A stretch of DNA of 64,000 nt from Bacillus aerolatus (GTDB lineage: Bacteria; Bacillota; Bacilli; Bacillales; Domibacillaceae), in NCBI RefSeq assembly GCF_009183655.1, contig NZ_WEIO01000002.1:62001-126000 (forward strand). Direction: 5' to 3'. Positions 32,073 through 41,256 of the stretch are shown piece after piece. The first letter of the stretch is position 1; the number at the start of each line of letters is the position of its first letter. The position numbers and the translations under genes were made by a program. The notes under the pieces were generated by a model. It made no database searches. It was given only the letters and a program-made list of their open reading frames with translations, and was not told the origin of the DNA.

Positions 32073-33563
32073 TTGGATGAAGCATTGATTAAGAAAAGCA
32101 AACTGACGAAGAGGCCATACGTATTGGCCGCTGTCATACTTGCCATGTTTATGGGAGCGATCGAAGCGACAATCGTTTCTACAGCCATGCCAGCTATTGT
32201 GGCAGATTTGGGAGGCTTTTCCCTTTACAGCTGGGTGTTTTCCTCTTATTTGCTGATGAATGCGGCTACAGTGCTTATTTACGGAAAGCTATCTGATATT
32301 TTCGGCCGCAAACCAGTTTTAATCATTGGTATTTTGATTTTTCTCGCCGGCTCTCTCTTGTGCGGTTTAGCAAATTCAATGGAACAGCTTATTTTTTTTC
32401 GCTTGCTTCAAGGCTTGGGAGCCGGTGCCGTGATGCCGATCGCTACTACGATTGTAGGTGACATTTATTCGAAAGAAGAACGAGCGAAGGTACAGGGGTA
32501 TCTTTCCAGTGTATGGGGAATTTCAGCGGTAACTGGTCCCGCGCTTGGAGGAATGCTCGTAGAATTTGTCAGCTGGCGGTTCGTTTTTTGGATTAACCTG
32601 CCGTTGGGCGTGCTTGCGATTGGCGGGCTGCTGCTTTTTTTGCATGAAAACATTGAAGAGAAAAAGCCCGACATTGATTATGCGGGCACGGTCGTATTCT
32701 TACTGGCCATTTCATGTCTTATGTTTTTATTAGTGGAAGGCGGATTCCGTTTTCCGTGGGTGTCCGGGCAAAGCGCTTTGTTACTTGCGGCTGCGGCAGC
32801 TGCTTTTGCTGTTTTTATTTGGATTGAACAGCGGGCTGCTTCCCCAATGATGCCTTTTAACCTTTGGCAAATCCGCTCGATTTTAATTGCCAACATCGTT
32901 TCTTTCACTACCGGGATTATGCTTATAGGGATTTCTAGTTTTTTGCCGACTTATGTGCAAGGGGTTATGGGAGAAAGTGCCACTGTGGCCGGTTTTGCCT
33001 TGACAGCGATGTCGATCGGCTGGCCGATTGCTTCTACGCTTTCCGGAAAAATGCTTTTGTCCATCGGTTATCGGAAAACAACGATCATCGGCGGCTTAGC
33101 TTTGATCATAGGCAGTTTACTATTTGTTTTTATGAGTCCCGAAGAAGGCCCCTGGTGGGCGGCGGTCTCTTCATTTTTTGTCGGCATAGGCATGGGCCTT
33201 ACCTCTACCGCCTTTATTGTCTCCATCCAAAATTCAGTGGAATGGGAACAGCGCGGGACAGCCACCGCCGCCAATATGTTCATGAGAAATTTAGGAAATA
33301 CGGTCGGAGCTGCCTTACTTGGAGGTATTTTAAACAGCCGGCTGCAGGCTTTCTTACAAAATCAGCCTGCAGAAGAAGTGAAGTCTTTATCTATTGATTC
33401 CATTAATGAACTGTTAGGTAAGAACAATAGCGCTTATTCAGCAAGTGTATTTCAAGTATTAAAAGAGGGGCTGGCTAGTTCGCTTCATGCTGTTTATATA
33501 GTCGTGTTTATTTTTTCCTTATTTTCATTTTTCTTTTTATTGTTTTTAAAGAAAGGTGAGTGA
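32073..33563 (+). CDS. MFS drug-resistance transporter, DHA2 type (14 helices)
   Basis: The TTG at 32073 after AAGGAGG gives 496 residues. MFS motifs are visible: ILAMFMGAIEATIVSTAMPAI (DHA2 motif D1), GKLSDIFGRKPVL (motif A), RLLQGLGAGAVMPI (motif B) and SVWGISAVTGPALGGML (motif C). Fourteen hydrophobic segments fit drug:H+ antiporters of the EmrB/QacA group. It is adjacent to and cooriented with ccpC, 28 bases apart. Substrate unknown. Confidence 0.9.
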   Translation: MDEALIKKSKLTKRPYVLAAVILAMFMGAIEATIVSTAMPAIVADLGGFSLYSWVFSSYLLMNAATVLIYGKLSDIFGRKPVLIIGILIFLAGSLLCGLANSMEQLIFFRLLQGLGAGAVMPIATTIVGDIYSKEERAKVQGYLSSVWGISAVTGPALGGMLVEFVSWRFVFWINLPLGVLAIGGLLLFLHENIEEKKPDIDYAGTVVFLLAISCLMFLLVEGGFRFPWVSGQSALLLAAAAAAFAVFIWIEQRAASPMMPFNLWQIRSILIANIVSFTTGIMLIGISSFLPTYVQGVMGESATVAGFALTAMSIGWPIASTLSGKMLLSIGYRKTTIIGGLALIIGSLLFVFMSPEEGPWWAAVSSFFVGIGMGLTSTAFIVSIQNSVEWEQRGTATAANMFMRNLGNTVGAALLGGILNSRLQAFLQNQPAEEVKSLSIDSINELLGKNNSAYSASVFQVLKEGLASSLHAVYIVVFIFSLFSFFFLLFLKKGE

Positions 33564-33590
33564 TTCACCTGTGATTTGGAGGAAAGCAGG

Positions 33591-34460
33591 ATGTTGTTTT
33601 CGGAGTTCCAGTTATTAAAAGTTTTGGCGGAAGAAATGAATATGAGAAAGGCGGCGCAGCGCCTGTTCGTCTCACAGCCTGCTTTGTCGCAGCGTCTGCA
33701 AACGATAGAGAAAGATTGGGGAACGAAAATATTTAACCGTTCTACGAAAGGGCTGTCTTTAACGCCGTCGGGGGAAATGATCATTCAATTTGCTGCCGAA
33801 GTAGTCGAAAAAAGGGAGAAAGTATTCGAAAGTATCCATGCTCTCGAATCAGAGGTGCACGGCACATTAAAAATCGCCTGTGCATCGATTGTCGGTCAAA
33901 ATTGGCTGCCGCAAGTGTTAAAAAAATTTGTTGAAAGATATCCACATGCTAAAATCTCGTTAATGACAGGCTGGAGCAGTGAGATTTCAAAAGCGCTTTA
34001 CGAAGGAGAGGTGCATATCGGTATTATTCGTGGAACGCCAGAATGGAAAGGGCGGAAAATCCATCTGTTTGAAGACAGCTTATATTTAGTAGATAAGGAA
34101 ATCCGTCATGTAGAGGAAGTTTTAACGGCGGATAAACCATTTATTCAGTTTAGGAGTGATTCTACCTATTTTCAAGAAATTCAAGAGTGGTGGCACCGTC
34201 AATTTCAAATGGCACCGAAGCAATCCATCATTGTCGACCAAATTGAAACGTGCAAACAGATGGCGTTTAACGGAATTGGATATGCTATATTGCCGGCTAT
34301 TACACTTGATGGGGCAGAAGGGGATGTGTTTAAACTGCCTTTGCTTGATGAAGACCAGTCCCCGCTGCGCCGTGATACGTGGCTGCTCGGGTATGATGCC
34401 GCTTTTGAACTCAAACAAGTACAAGCTTTTATTGAAGTGGTGGAAGAATTTAAGCCTTAA
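33591..34460 (+). CDS. ccpC: LysR-type regulator CcpC
   Basis: The ATG at 33591 follows TGGAGGA. The 289-residue protein has the LysR helix-turn-helix (NMRKAAQRLFVSQPALSQRL) and an effector domain with long identities to B. subtilis CcpC as I recall it (IGIIRGTPEWKGRK, PFIQF then SDSTYFQEIQEWWH, VDQIETCKQMA, RDTWLLGYDAAFELKQVQAF). CcpC represses aconitase (citB) and citrate synthase genes and responds to citrate. Position between ykuL and dapH agrees with the B. subtilis order. Confidence 0.92.
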   Translation: MLFSEFQLLKVLAEEMNMRKAAQRLFVSQPALSQRLQTIEKDWGTKIFNRSTKGLSLTPSGEMIIQFAAEVVEKREKVFESIHALESEVHGTLKIACASIVGQNWLPQVLKKFVERYPHAKISLMTGWSSEISKALYEGEVHIGIIRGTPEWKGRKIHLFEDSLYLVDKEIRHVEEVLTADKPFIQFRSDSTYFQEIQEWWHRQFQMAPKQSIIVDQIETCKQMAFNGIGYAILPAITLDGAEGDVFKLPLLDEDQSPLRRDTWLLGYDAAFELKQVQAFIEVVEEFKP

Positions 34461-34580
34461 AAAGGCCGTGTGTGAAAATATTCTTGTAAAATTCAGTTTG
34501 GTTTGATAAATTTTAAAAAAATGCGAAGACATTTTCGTTTTTTTTCGCAATACATCTGAACTTTGGGAGGAATACATAAC

Positions 34581-35291
34581 ATGAAAACAATGGGCGCGCA
34601 TGAAATTATTTCTTTTATTAGCAACAGCACGAAATGTACGCCGGTAAAAGTGTATGTGAAAGGTGATTTGGCGGGGGTAGATTTTGGACCGTCTGCAAAA
34701 ACATTTATCGAAGGACGTTCGGGAGTTGTTTTTGGCGAGTGGTCAGAAATTTCCGAAACGATTAAACAAAACGAGAATCTTATTGAAGACTTTGTCGTGG
34801 AAAATGACCGCCGCAATTCAGCTATCCCTTTACTTGACTTAAAAGGAATTAAAGCACGCATTGAACCAGGCGCAATCATTCGGGAGAAAGTAGAAATCGG
34901 TGATAATGTCGTAATTATGATGGGGGCTTCGATTAACATTGGGGCAGTTATTGGCGAAGGAACGATGATTGATATGAATGCTGTGCTCGGCGGACGCGCA
35001 ACGGTCGGCAAAAACTGCCACGTCGGCGCAGGTGCTGTACTTGCCGGAGTCATCGAACCGCCTTCCGCACAGCCGGTCATTCTTGAAGATGATGTATTGA
35101 TTGGTGCGAATGCTGTAGTATTAGAAGGAGTAAAGGTTGGCCAAGGGTCCGTTGTGGCAGCCGGTGCCATCGTTACGAAAGATGTTCCTCCATTTTCAGT
35201 GGCCGTGGGAGCGCCTGCGAAAGTGGTTAAACAAATCGATGACAAAACAAAATCGAAAACTGAAATCATACAGGAATTGCGTAAGTTATAA
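34581..35291 (+). CDS. dapH: Tetrahydrodipicolinate N-acetyltransferase DapH
   Basis: The ATG at 34581 follows GGGAGGAA and gives 236 residues, the known DapH size. An N-terminal alpha/beta domain is followed by left-handed beta-helix hexapeptide repeats ([56 protein letters not shown]). The enzyme acetylates tetrahydrodipicolinate with acetyl-CoA, the first step of the acetylated diaminopimelate branch. The next gene encodes the deacetylase of the same branch, though a strong terminator separates them. Confidence 0.95.
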   Translation: MKTMGAHEIISFISNSTKCTPVKVYVKGDLAGVDFGPSAKTFIEGRSGVVFGEWSEISETIKQNENLIEDFVVENDRRNSAIPLLDLKGIKARIEPGAIIREKVEIGDNVVIMMGASINIGAVIGEGTMIDMNAVLGGRATVGKNCHVGAGAVLAGVIEPPSAQPVILEDDVLIGANAVVLEGVKVGQGSVVAAGAIVTKDVPPFSVAVGAPAKVVKQIDDKTKSKTEIIQELRKL

Positions 35292-35323
35292 GCGGCAGGC
35301 GCTGAACTTATCCAAAAACTGTG

Positions 35324-35361
35324 AACTAGGCGTGGGCTGCAGCCCACGCCTAGTTTTTAAC
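35324..35361 (+). terminator. Strong hairpin terminator between dapH and ykuR
   Basis: A perfect 15-bp stem (AACTAGGCGTGGGCT with its complement) around GC, then TTTTT. It ends only 5 bases before the ribosome-binding site of the next gene, so it may act as an attenuator within a shared operon. Confidence 0.85.
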
Positions 35362-35379
35362 AGGAAGTGAGTGAAGTAC

Positions 35380-36501
35380 ATGGTTCACAGTTCATTTATT
35401 AATATCCGCCGGGATTTGCATAAAATACCGGAGCAAGGGTTTATGGAATTTAAAACACAAAGCTACCTTCTTGATTACTTTAGCTCTCTTCCTCAAGAAC
35501 GGCTGGAAATAAAGACTTGGAAAACTGGTGTGTTTGTCAAAGTAAAAGGAAGCCAGGGTGATCGGATTGTCGGCTACCGGGCGGATATGGATGGGCTGCC
35601 AATAGAGGAACAGACGGGTTTGCCTTTTCGCTCTTCTCATAAAGGCATGATGCATGCCTGTGGACACGATATGCATATGAGCATTGCTTTAGGTGTGCTC
35701 ACCCACTTTGTTCAATATGAAATAGACCCTGATTTACTGTTTATTTTCCAGCCGGCTGAAGAAGGACCGGGAGGAGCAGAGCTGATGATGAAAAGCGAAC
35801 AAATGAAAGAGTGGAAGCCTGACGAAATATATGCGCTCCATATTGCTCCTGAATATCCGGTTGGAACGATTGCGACAAAGGAAGGCTTGCTGTTTGCCAA
35901 CACATCAGAGCTGTTTATTGACTTAACAGGCAAGGGGGGGCATGCGGCTTTTCCACATGAAACAAAAGATATGGTCGTAGCAGCCGCCCATTTAATTACC
36001 CAGCTGCAAACTGTTATATCAAGAAACACGGATCCGCTTGACAGCGCAGTTGTCACGATTGGCAAACTGACCGGGGGAACGGTCCAAAACATTATTGCGG
36101 AAACAGCGAGGCTGGAAGGAACGATCCGTACGTTGTCTGCTGAAGCTATGGCTAAAGTAAAACACCGAATTGAGGCGCTTGTAAGAGGCATTGAAATTGG
36201 ATTTGAATGCAGTACAGTGATCGACTACGGCAGCAATTATTATCAAGTGAATAACGATTCGGCCATCGCACGGCGTTTTATCGAATTTATGGAGCGTCAG
36301 GAAGGCGTTCAGCTGGTCGTGTGCAAAGAAGCGATGACAGGCGAAGATTTTGGCTATATATTGAAAGAAATTCCAGGATTAATGTTCTGGCTCGGAGTCG
36401 GATCCGATTACGGACTGCACCATGCAAAGCTCAATCCGGATGAAAGTGCTGTTCCATTTGGCATTGAAGCGATTACGCGCTTTTTTCATTCACTTTCATA
36501 A
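35380..36501 (+). CDS. ykuR: N-acetyldiaminopimelate deacetylase (YkuR/DapL)
   Basis: The ATG at 35380 is 9 bases after AGGAAGTGA; an in-frame GTG at 35371 abuts that site. The 373-residue M20-family amidohydrolase shows metal ligands in [10 protein letters not shown] and [10 protein letters not shown], a dimerisation lid domain ([11 protein letters not shown]), and the late HHAKLNPDE. The long match with B. subtilis YkuR ([28 protein letters not shown]) is good. It releases acetate to give L,L-diaminopimelate. Confidence 0.93.
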   Translation: MVHSSFINIRRDLHKIPEQGFMEFKTQSYLLDYFSSLPQERLEIKTWKTGVFVKVKGSQGDRIVGYRADMDGLPIEEQTGLPFRSSHKGMMHACGHDMHMSIALGVLTHFVQYEIDPDLLFIFQPAEEGPGGAELMMKSEQMKEWKPDEIYALHIAPEYPVGTIATKEGLLFANTSELFIDLTGKGGHAAFPHETKDMVVAAAHLITQLQTVISRNTDPLDSAVVTIGKLTGGTVQNIIAETARLEGTIRTLSAEAMAKVKHRIEALVRGIEIGFECSTVIDYGSNYYQVNNDSAIARRFIEFMERQEGVQLVVCKEAMTGEDFGYILKEIPGLMFWLGVGSDYGLHHAKLNPDESAVPFGIEAITRFFHSLS

Positions 36502-36575
36502 CGGGAGGTGCGGGCAGCAATAGTTATCATTTTGCCGGGAGGCAAGATCATGATAAACTGAATATAAAAGAAAAC

Positions 36576-36600
36576 GTTTAAAATGAAACTCGCGGGGCAT
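36576..36600 (+). promoter_or_regulatory. Possible sigma-B-like promoter upstream of ykuU
   Basis: GTTTAA at 36576-36581, a 13-base spacer, and GGGCAT at 36595-36600 resemble the sigma-B consensus. It would add a 190-base leader to ykuU. The -10 half is imperfect, so this is tentative. Confidence 0.25.
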
Positions 36601-36679
36601 AACAATAAAGGGCATTTTTCAACGCTGTTTCACCATTGTTTTATATTAATTACTTTTTTAAAATTATTATAATTAAATG

Positions 36680-36720
36680 TTGACGAAAATGTTTATGTCT
36701 ATTATAATGATAATTGTGAT
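36680..36720 (+). promoter_or_regulatory. ykuU promoter with PerR/Fur-like overlap
   Basis: TTGACG at 36680-36685 and TATAAT at 36703-36708 with a 17-base spacer form a strong sigma-A promoter. TTATAATGATAATTG overlapping the -10 matches the PerR box TTATAATNATTATAA at 11 of 14 fixed positions. Peroxide control is plausible for a peroxiredoxin but not proven by this match. Confidence 0.55.
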
Positions 36721-36792
36721 AAAGAAAGTAATTGAGAAAAAATCTATTACTTTCTCATTTATAATGACTACATATTTGGAGGGATTTTAGCA

Positions 36793-37335
36793 ATGGCAGA
36801 GCGCATGGTAGGTAAACAAGCTCCACGTTTTGAAATGGACGCAGTATTGGCTAACAAAGAATTTGGTAAAGTAAGCCTTGAAGAAAACATGAAAAATGGT
36901 AAATGGACAGTATTGTTCTTCTATCCAATGGACTTTACTTTCGTATGCCCGACAGAAATTACATCTTTATCTGACCGCTATGACGAGTTTGAAGATTTAG
37001 ATGCTGAAGTGATCGGTGTTTCTACTGACACGATTCATACTCACTTAGCTTGGATCAATACAGATCGTAAAGACAACGGTCTTGGCGATCTTAAATACCC
37101 ATTAGCTGCTGATACTAACCATACCGTTTCACGTGACTATGGCGTATTAATCGAAGAAGAAGGAATTGCACTTCGCGGATTATACATCATTAATCCAGAA
37201 GGCGAACTTCAATACCAAGTAGTAAACCACAACAACATTGGCCGCGACGTAGAGGAAACTCTTCGCGTACTTCAAGCGCTTCAAACTGGCGGACTTTGCC
37301 CTGCAAACTGGAAGCCAGGTCAAAAAACTCTGTAA
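36793..37335 (+). CDS. ykuU: Typical 2-Cys peroxiredoxin (YkuU)
   Basis: The 180-residue protein has the peroxidatic Cys52 in MDFTFVCPTEI and the resolving Cys169 in GGLCPANWKPG, the AhpC/Prx1 pattern. It reduces H2O2 and organic peroxides. Reducing power probably comes from a thioredoxin-like partner; the ykuV gene 95 bases downstream is the obvious candidate. The ATG follows TTGGAGGGA. Codon use here is biased towards preferred codons, which suggests high expression. Confidence 0.95.
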   Translation: MAERMVGKQAPRFEMDAVLANKEFGKVSLEENMKNGKWTVLFFYPMDFTFVCPTEITSLSDRYDEFEDLDAEVIGVSTDTIHTHLAWINTDRKDNGLGDLKYPLAADTNHTVSRDYGVLIEEEGIALRGLYIINPEGELQYQVVNHNNIGRDVEETLRVLQALQTGGLCPANWKPGQKTL

Positions 37336-37379
37336 GAACTTTGTTCAAAGATAATTGAAACGAGTACAAACAAACAGAA

Positions 37380-37410
37380 AGGCCTAACGGATTAGTTAGG
37401 TCTTTTTTTG
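37380..37410 (+). terminator. Terminator between ykuU and ykuV
   Basis: GGCCTAAC and GTTAGGTC pair around GGATTA, then seven T. It lies about 10 bases before the ykuV ribosome-binding site, so ykuV expression may depend on readthrough. Confidence 0.8.
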
Positions 37411-37430
37411 AAAATAAGGAGGCTGTTTAA

Positions 37431-37889
37431 ATGAAATTAAGAGAACCAATGCCTGAGTTAACTGGTGAAACTGCTTGGCTAAACGGACAAGTGACGAAAG
37501 AAGAGCTGATTGGAGAAAAACCGACACTTATTCATTTTTGGTCTGTCAGCTGTCACCTCTGCAAAGAAGCAATGCCGCAAGTAAATGGCTTCCGCGATCA
37601 ATATCAAGATAAATTAAACGTCGTCGCTGTTCATATGCCTCGTTCTGAAGATGATCTCGATATGGCACAAATTGAAGCAACAGCAAAAGAACACGGCATT
37701 TCCCAGCCGATTTTTGTGGACAGTGAACATAAACTGACAGAAGCATTTGAAAATCAATACGTGCCCGCTTATTACGTCTTTGATAAAGATGGGAACCTTC
37801 GTCATTTCCAAGCGGGTGGAAGCGGCATGAAAATGCTTGAAAAGCGTGTTAATCGTGTATTGGACGAAATGGAGAAAAAAGAGCAATAA
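37431..37889 (+). CDS. ykuV: Thioredoxin-like protein YkuV
   Basis: The 152-residue protein has the CHLC redox motif (Cys41, Cys44) and is almost colinear with B. subtilis YkuV (MKLREPMPELTGETAWLNGQ at the start, HFQAGGSGMKMLEKRVNRVL at the end). Location after the peroxiredoxin gene ykuU matches B. subtilis, so this is the orthologue and the copy at 26818 is the extra paralogue. It probably reduces cytoplasmic disulfides. ATG after AAGGAGG. Confidence 0.93.
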   Translation: MKLREPMPELTGETAWLNGQVTKEELIGEKPTLIHFWSVSCHLCKEAMPQVNGFRDQYQDKLNVVAVHMPRSEDDLDMAQIEATAKEHGISQPIFVDSEHKLTEAFENQYVPAYYVFDKDGNLRHFQAGGSGMKMLEKRVNRVLDEMEKKEQ

Positions 37890-37897
37890 AAGAAGAA

Positions 37898-37920
37898 GCC
37901 AGCCGATGAGCTGGCTTTTG
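37898..37920 (+). terminator. Intrinsic terminator
   Basis: AAGCCAGC and GCTGGCTT pair around CGATGA, with a short T run. Confidence 0.7.
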
Positions 37921-37931
37921 TTCACAAAAGT

Positions 37932-37949
37932 TTGTGAAAAACGTCACAA
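37932..37949 (+). promoter_or_regulatory. Rex/Fnr-like operator upstream of the quinol oxidase genes
   Basis: TTGTGAAAAACGTCACAA matches the Rex consensus TTGTGAANNNNTTCACAA at 13 of 14 fixed positions, and it also fits the Fnr/Crp pattern TGTGA-N6-TCACA perfectly. An overlapping everted copy (TTCACAA-AAGT-TTGTGAA) begins at 37921. It lies about 100 bases before the start codon of the oxidase subunit I gene. Rex, a NADH/NAD+ sensor, represses cyd genes in B. subtilis. Confidence 0.7.
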
Positions 37950-38045
37950 AATCTTCATGAAGGCCAGCCCTTTTTCTTGCATCTGGCGCTTAAAATAGGG
38001 GATGATGTGATATATATATTTCAATAAAAACAAGGAGGTCTCTTT

Positions 38046-39377
38046 ATGGAACTAGATAGTGTCATGCTCAGCCGAATGCTGACCTCGATGACATTGGGAT
38101 TTCACATTATTTTCGCTACAATCGGCGTAGGTGTCCCGATCATGATTTCCATCGCTGAATTTATCGGGATTAAAAGAAATGATCCTTATTATTTGCTCCT
38201 GGCACGGCGCTGGGCACGCGGATTTACGATTACAGTAGCTGTTGGTGTTGTAACGGGGACAGCGATCGGTTTGCAATTGTCACTGCTTTGGCCTAGTTTT
38301 ATGGAGGTAGCCGGACAAGTAATCGCGCTGCCGTTATTCATGGAAACATTCGCCTTCTTCTTTGAAGCCATTTTCCTTGGTATTTATTTGTATACGTGGG
38401 ACCGGTTTAAAAACAGAATGACGCACTGGCTGTTAACGATTCCTGTTATGATCGGATCATCCGCTTCTGCCTTATTTATTACGACAGTAAACTCATTTAT
38501 GAATACACCGCAAGGGTTTGAACTGGAAAATGGAAAGGCGGTCAATATTGATCCGATAGCTGCTATGTTAAACCCGGCTACCCCTTCAAAAGTGTTTCAC
38601 GTCCTGACGACTTCTTATATGACGGCAGCGGCGATTTTAGCGGCGATTGCGGCTTTTGCCATTTTAAAAGGCAAGCGTGGTACATACGAGAAAAAAGCGT
38701 TGCGTTTGACGATGGTTTGCACGTTTATTTTTGCCATATTAACGGCTGTGGCCGGTGATGTATCCGCGAAGTTTTTAGCTGCGGAACAACCTGAAAAACT
38801 AGCAGCCGCTGAATGGCATTTTGAAACAGAGAAAAATGCGGACTTAATCTTATTTGGTACGATCGATGAAAACAATGAAGTGAAAAATGAAATCCGGCTT
38901 CCAGGACTTTTAAGTTTCCTGGCTGGCAGCTCATTCGATACTGAAGTGATTGGGCTGTATGATATACCTGAAGATCTACGCCCGCCGCTTTGGATCCATT
39001 ATATGTTTGATCTTATGGTTTCAATTGGCTTTTTCGTTCTCGGAGTTTCCGGTGTTTATATATTAATGGCTAAAATCAAGAGATTTAATGAATTAAATAA
39101 GCCGCTGCTTTGGATGGTCGTAGCTTCCGGGCCACTTTCCATGCTGGCGATTGAATTCGGCTGGATTTTCGCAGAAGTAGGACGTCAGCCATGGATATTA
39201 AGAGGATATATGAAAGTATCAGAAGCAGCCACGACGGGGAATGGAGTAGGATTAACCTTTATCCTGTTTGCTCTCCTTTATTTAGTGCTCGGTATTCTCT
39301 GCGCCGTCGTTCTGATTCGTATGTTTAAAAATGCGCCGGCAGAGGCTGAATTGGAACGACGTTTTCCAAACCGTTGA
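38046..39377 (+). CDS. ythA: Cytochrome bd-type quinol oxidase subunit I (YthA/CbdA-like)
   Basis: The 443-residue protein has nine or so helices and CydA features: RMLTSMTLGFHIIFATIGVG with the heme His, RWARGFTITVAVGVVTGTAIG, and GWIFAEVGRQPW. It is shorter than E. coli CydA and has the short quinol loop typical of Gram-positive bb'/cyanide-insensitive-type oxidases such as B. subtilis YthA and Geobacillus CbdA. It reduces O2 with menaquinol at the membrane. AAGGAGG precedes the ATG. Subunit II starts 23 bases after the stop. No cydCD genes follow. Confidence 0.9.
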   Translation: MELDSVMLSRMLTSMTLGFHIIFATIGVGVPIMISIAEFIGIKRNDPYYLLLARRWARGFTITVAVGVVTGTAIGLQLSLLWPSFMEVAGQVIALPLFMETFAFFFEAIFLGIYLYTWDRFKNRMTHWLLTIPVMIGSSASALFITTVNSFMNTPQGFELENGKAVNIDPIAAMLNPATPSKVFHVLTTSYMTAAAILAAIAAFAILKGKRGTYEKKALRLTMVCTFIFAILTAVAGDVSAKFLAAEQPEKLAAAEWHFETEKNADLILFGTIDENNEVKNEIRLPGLLSFLAGSSFDTEVIGLYDIPEDLRPPLWIHYMFDLMVSIGFFVLGVSGVYILMAKIKRFNELNKPLLWMVVASGPLSMLAIEFGWIFAEVGRQPWILRGYMKVSEAATTGNGVGLTFILFALLYLVLGILCAVVLIRMFKNAPAEAELERRFPNR

Positions 39378-39400
39378 TAAAGTAGAGGAGGAAGAGAGAA

Positions 39401-40420
39401 ATGAATTTAGAACTTCTCGGGATTACGGTCCTATGGACATTTTTATACGGATACTTAATCGTTGCGTCCATCGACTTCGGTGCTGGCTTTTTCGCTTACT
39501 ATGGCAAAATAACTAAAAGGGACCACTTGATTAATGACTTGATTTCCAGATACTTGTCACCGGTCTGGGAAGTAACGAATGTGTTTTTTGTCTTTTTCTT
39601 TGTCGGAATCGTTGGCTTTTTCCCAAGTACTGCTTATTACTTCGGGACAGCGCTGTTGATTCCGGGCAGTGTGGCGATCATTTTGCTCGCGATCCGTGGA
39701 TCTTTTTACGCCTTTAATAACTACGGATCCCGAAGCAGCACCGCCTACTTATTTTTATACGGAGCGACAGGCTTGTTAATTCCAGCTTCGCTTTCTACCA
39801 CTTTAACGATTTCTGAAGGCGGCTTTTTAAAAGTAGAAGGCAATAAAGTCATTTTTTTGGCGAAAGAACTGTTCACGAGTCCGTATTCATGGAGTGTGGT
39901 GGCTTTATCCATCGTATCTGTGTTGTTTATCAGCGCCTCGTTTTTAACATATTATGCAGATCGTGCAAATGATAAGGGGGCGCGCGAAATTTTGCGCAAA
40001 TTCGCATTATTATGGAGTCCGCCGACGATAATTGCGAGCCTGTTTGTGTTTGTTTCGCTTCGCGAGCATAATCCTATTCATTTTCATAAAGCAGTTGGCG
40101 AATACTGGTGGATGTTTGCGCTGTCCCTTCTTTGCTTTATGGTTGCATCCTATTTAATTTATTTAAAGAAAAAATTCGGTATCGCTTTTATTATGGTAAT
40201 GCTGCAATTTTTCTTCGCTTTTTTTGGGTACGGAGCCTCTCATTTACCTTATATTTTGTACCCGCACATTACATTGCATGAAAGTGTAACGAATGAAACG
40301 ATGGCGCTTGCGCTAGTCATTGTCTTTGTACTGGGGCTGCTGCTGTTAATTCCCTCTCTTTACTTGCTGATGAAGCTGTTCTTGTTTGATGCGGACTATG
40401 TGAAGGGAAAAAAACAATAA
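39401..40420 (+). CDS. ythB: Cytochrome bd-type quinol oxidase subunit II (YthB/CbdB-like)
   Basis: The 339-residue polytopic protein has the CydB pattern: WTFLYGYLIVASIDFGAGFF at the start and YLSPVWEVTNVFFVFFFVG near residue 49. Eight to nine helices are apparent. CydB stabilises the hemes held by subunit I. The gene follows subunit I with a GAGGAGG site and is clearly in the same operon. Confidence 0.9.
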   Translation: MNLELLGITVLWTFLYGYLIVASIDFGAGFFAYYGKITKRDHLINDLISRYLSPVWEVTNVFFVFFFVGIVGFFPSTAYYFGTALLIPGSVAIILLAIRGSFYAFNNYGSRSSTAYLFLYGATGLLIPASLSTTLTISEGGFLKVEGNKVIFLAKELFTSPYSWSVVALSIVSVLFISASFLTYYADRANDKGAREILRKFALLWSPPTIIASLFVFVSLREHNPIHFHKAVGEYWWMFALSLLCFMVASYLIYLKKKFGIAFIMVMLQFFFAFFGYGASHLPYILYPHITLHESVTNETMALALVIVFVLGLLLLIPSLYLLMKLFLFDADYVKGKKQ

Positions 40421-40496
40421 GAACGTCGTACAGTTGCTGTGTTCTATGATAAAATGAACGGGTAATTAACTTCGTTGAACTAGTGGAGGAATTCAT

Positions 40497-41159
40497 GTGA
40501 AAAAAGAATTCGTGGTAATTGGCCTTGGCCGTTTTGGCGGCAGTATTTGTCGGGCGCTTTCTGAGCAGGGAATGGAAGTGATGGCGATCGATGTTGATGA
40601 AGACCGCGTCAATGAATTTGCTGCCATTGCTTCACACGCTGTTGTAGCGGATACAACGGATGAATCCGTCCTAAAGAGTCTCGGCATCCGCAACTTTGAT
40701 CATGTGATTGTAGCCATCGGTGATGATATTCAATCTAGTATTTTAACGACGCTGATGCTGAAAGAAATTGGTGTGCAGCGTATTACAGCGAAAGCACAAA
40801 ATGATTATCATGAAAAAGTGCTTAGAAAAATTGGTGCTGACCACGTTGTTCATCCGGAGCGGGATATGGGGCGGAGAATTGCGCATAATATGATTTCAAA
40901 CAACGTGCTGGATTATCTTGAGCTGTCCGATGAACATTCTATTATGGAGATTGTGGCCAATGATTTATTGGCAGGGAATTCCCTGATGGATCTTGATATT
41001 CGGGCGAGGTATGGAATTAACATTGTAGCTATTAAAAGAGGGAAAGAAATCCTCGTTTCTCCACAAGCGGATGAAGAGATTTTAAAAGAAGATATTTTGA
41101 TTGTTATTGGAGCGGACTCAGACATTAACCGCTTTGAACAAAAAGTGATGAACGCTTAA
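40497..41159 (+). CDS. ktrC: Ktr potassium uptake regulatory subunit KtrC
   Basis: The GTG at 40497 is the only sensible start after GGAGGA. The 220-residue RCK protein has an N-terminal Rossmann TrkA-N domain (VIGLGRFGGSICRAL, binding ATP/ADP or NAD) and a C-terminal TrkA-C domain (NIVAIKRGKEIL, DILIVIGADSDINRFEQ). It gates a KtrD-type membrane channel, encoded elsewhere. KtrC binds c-di-AMP through TrkA-C in related bacteria. Confidence 0.93.
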   Translation: MKKEFVVIGLGRFGGSICRALSEQGMEVMAIDVDEDRVNEFAAIASHAVVADTTDESVLKSLGIRNFDHVIVAIGDDIQSSILTTLMLKEIGVQRITAKAQNDYHEKVLRKIGADHVVHPERDMGRRIAHNMISNNVLDYLELSDEHSIMEIVANDLLAGNSLMDLDIRARYGINIVAIKRGKEILVSPQADEEILKEDILIVIGADSDINRFEQKVMNA

Positions 41160-41171
41160 ATAAATGGACGA

Positions 41172-41206
41172 AAAGGTGCAGGTTGTTACTGCATCTTTTT
41201 TTCTTT
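41172..41206 (+). terminator. Terminator of ktrC
   Basis: TGCAG and CTGCA form the core stem of GGTGCAGGTTGTTACTGCATC, followed by eight T. Confidence 0.7.
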
Positions 41207-41240
41207 TTTAAAATAAAAACCTCCGCACACAGGCGGAGGA
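41207..41240 (-). terminator. Terminator of rnjA
   Basis: CCTCCGC and GCGGAGG pair around CACAG on the minus strand, with a U-rich stretch after the stem. Confidence 0.8.
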
Positions 41241-41256
41241 GAAATCATCTGTCGGC

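Noticed and set aside
40421-40496. c-di-AMP (ydaO) riboswitch before ktrC
   Set aside because: The 76-base gap is too short and has no matching core.
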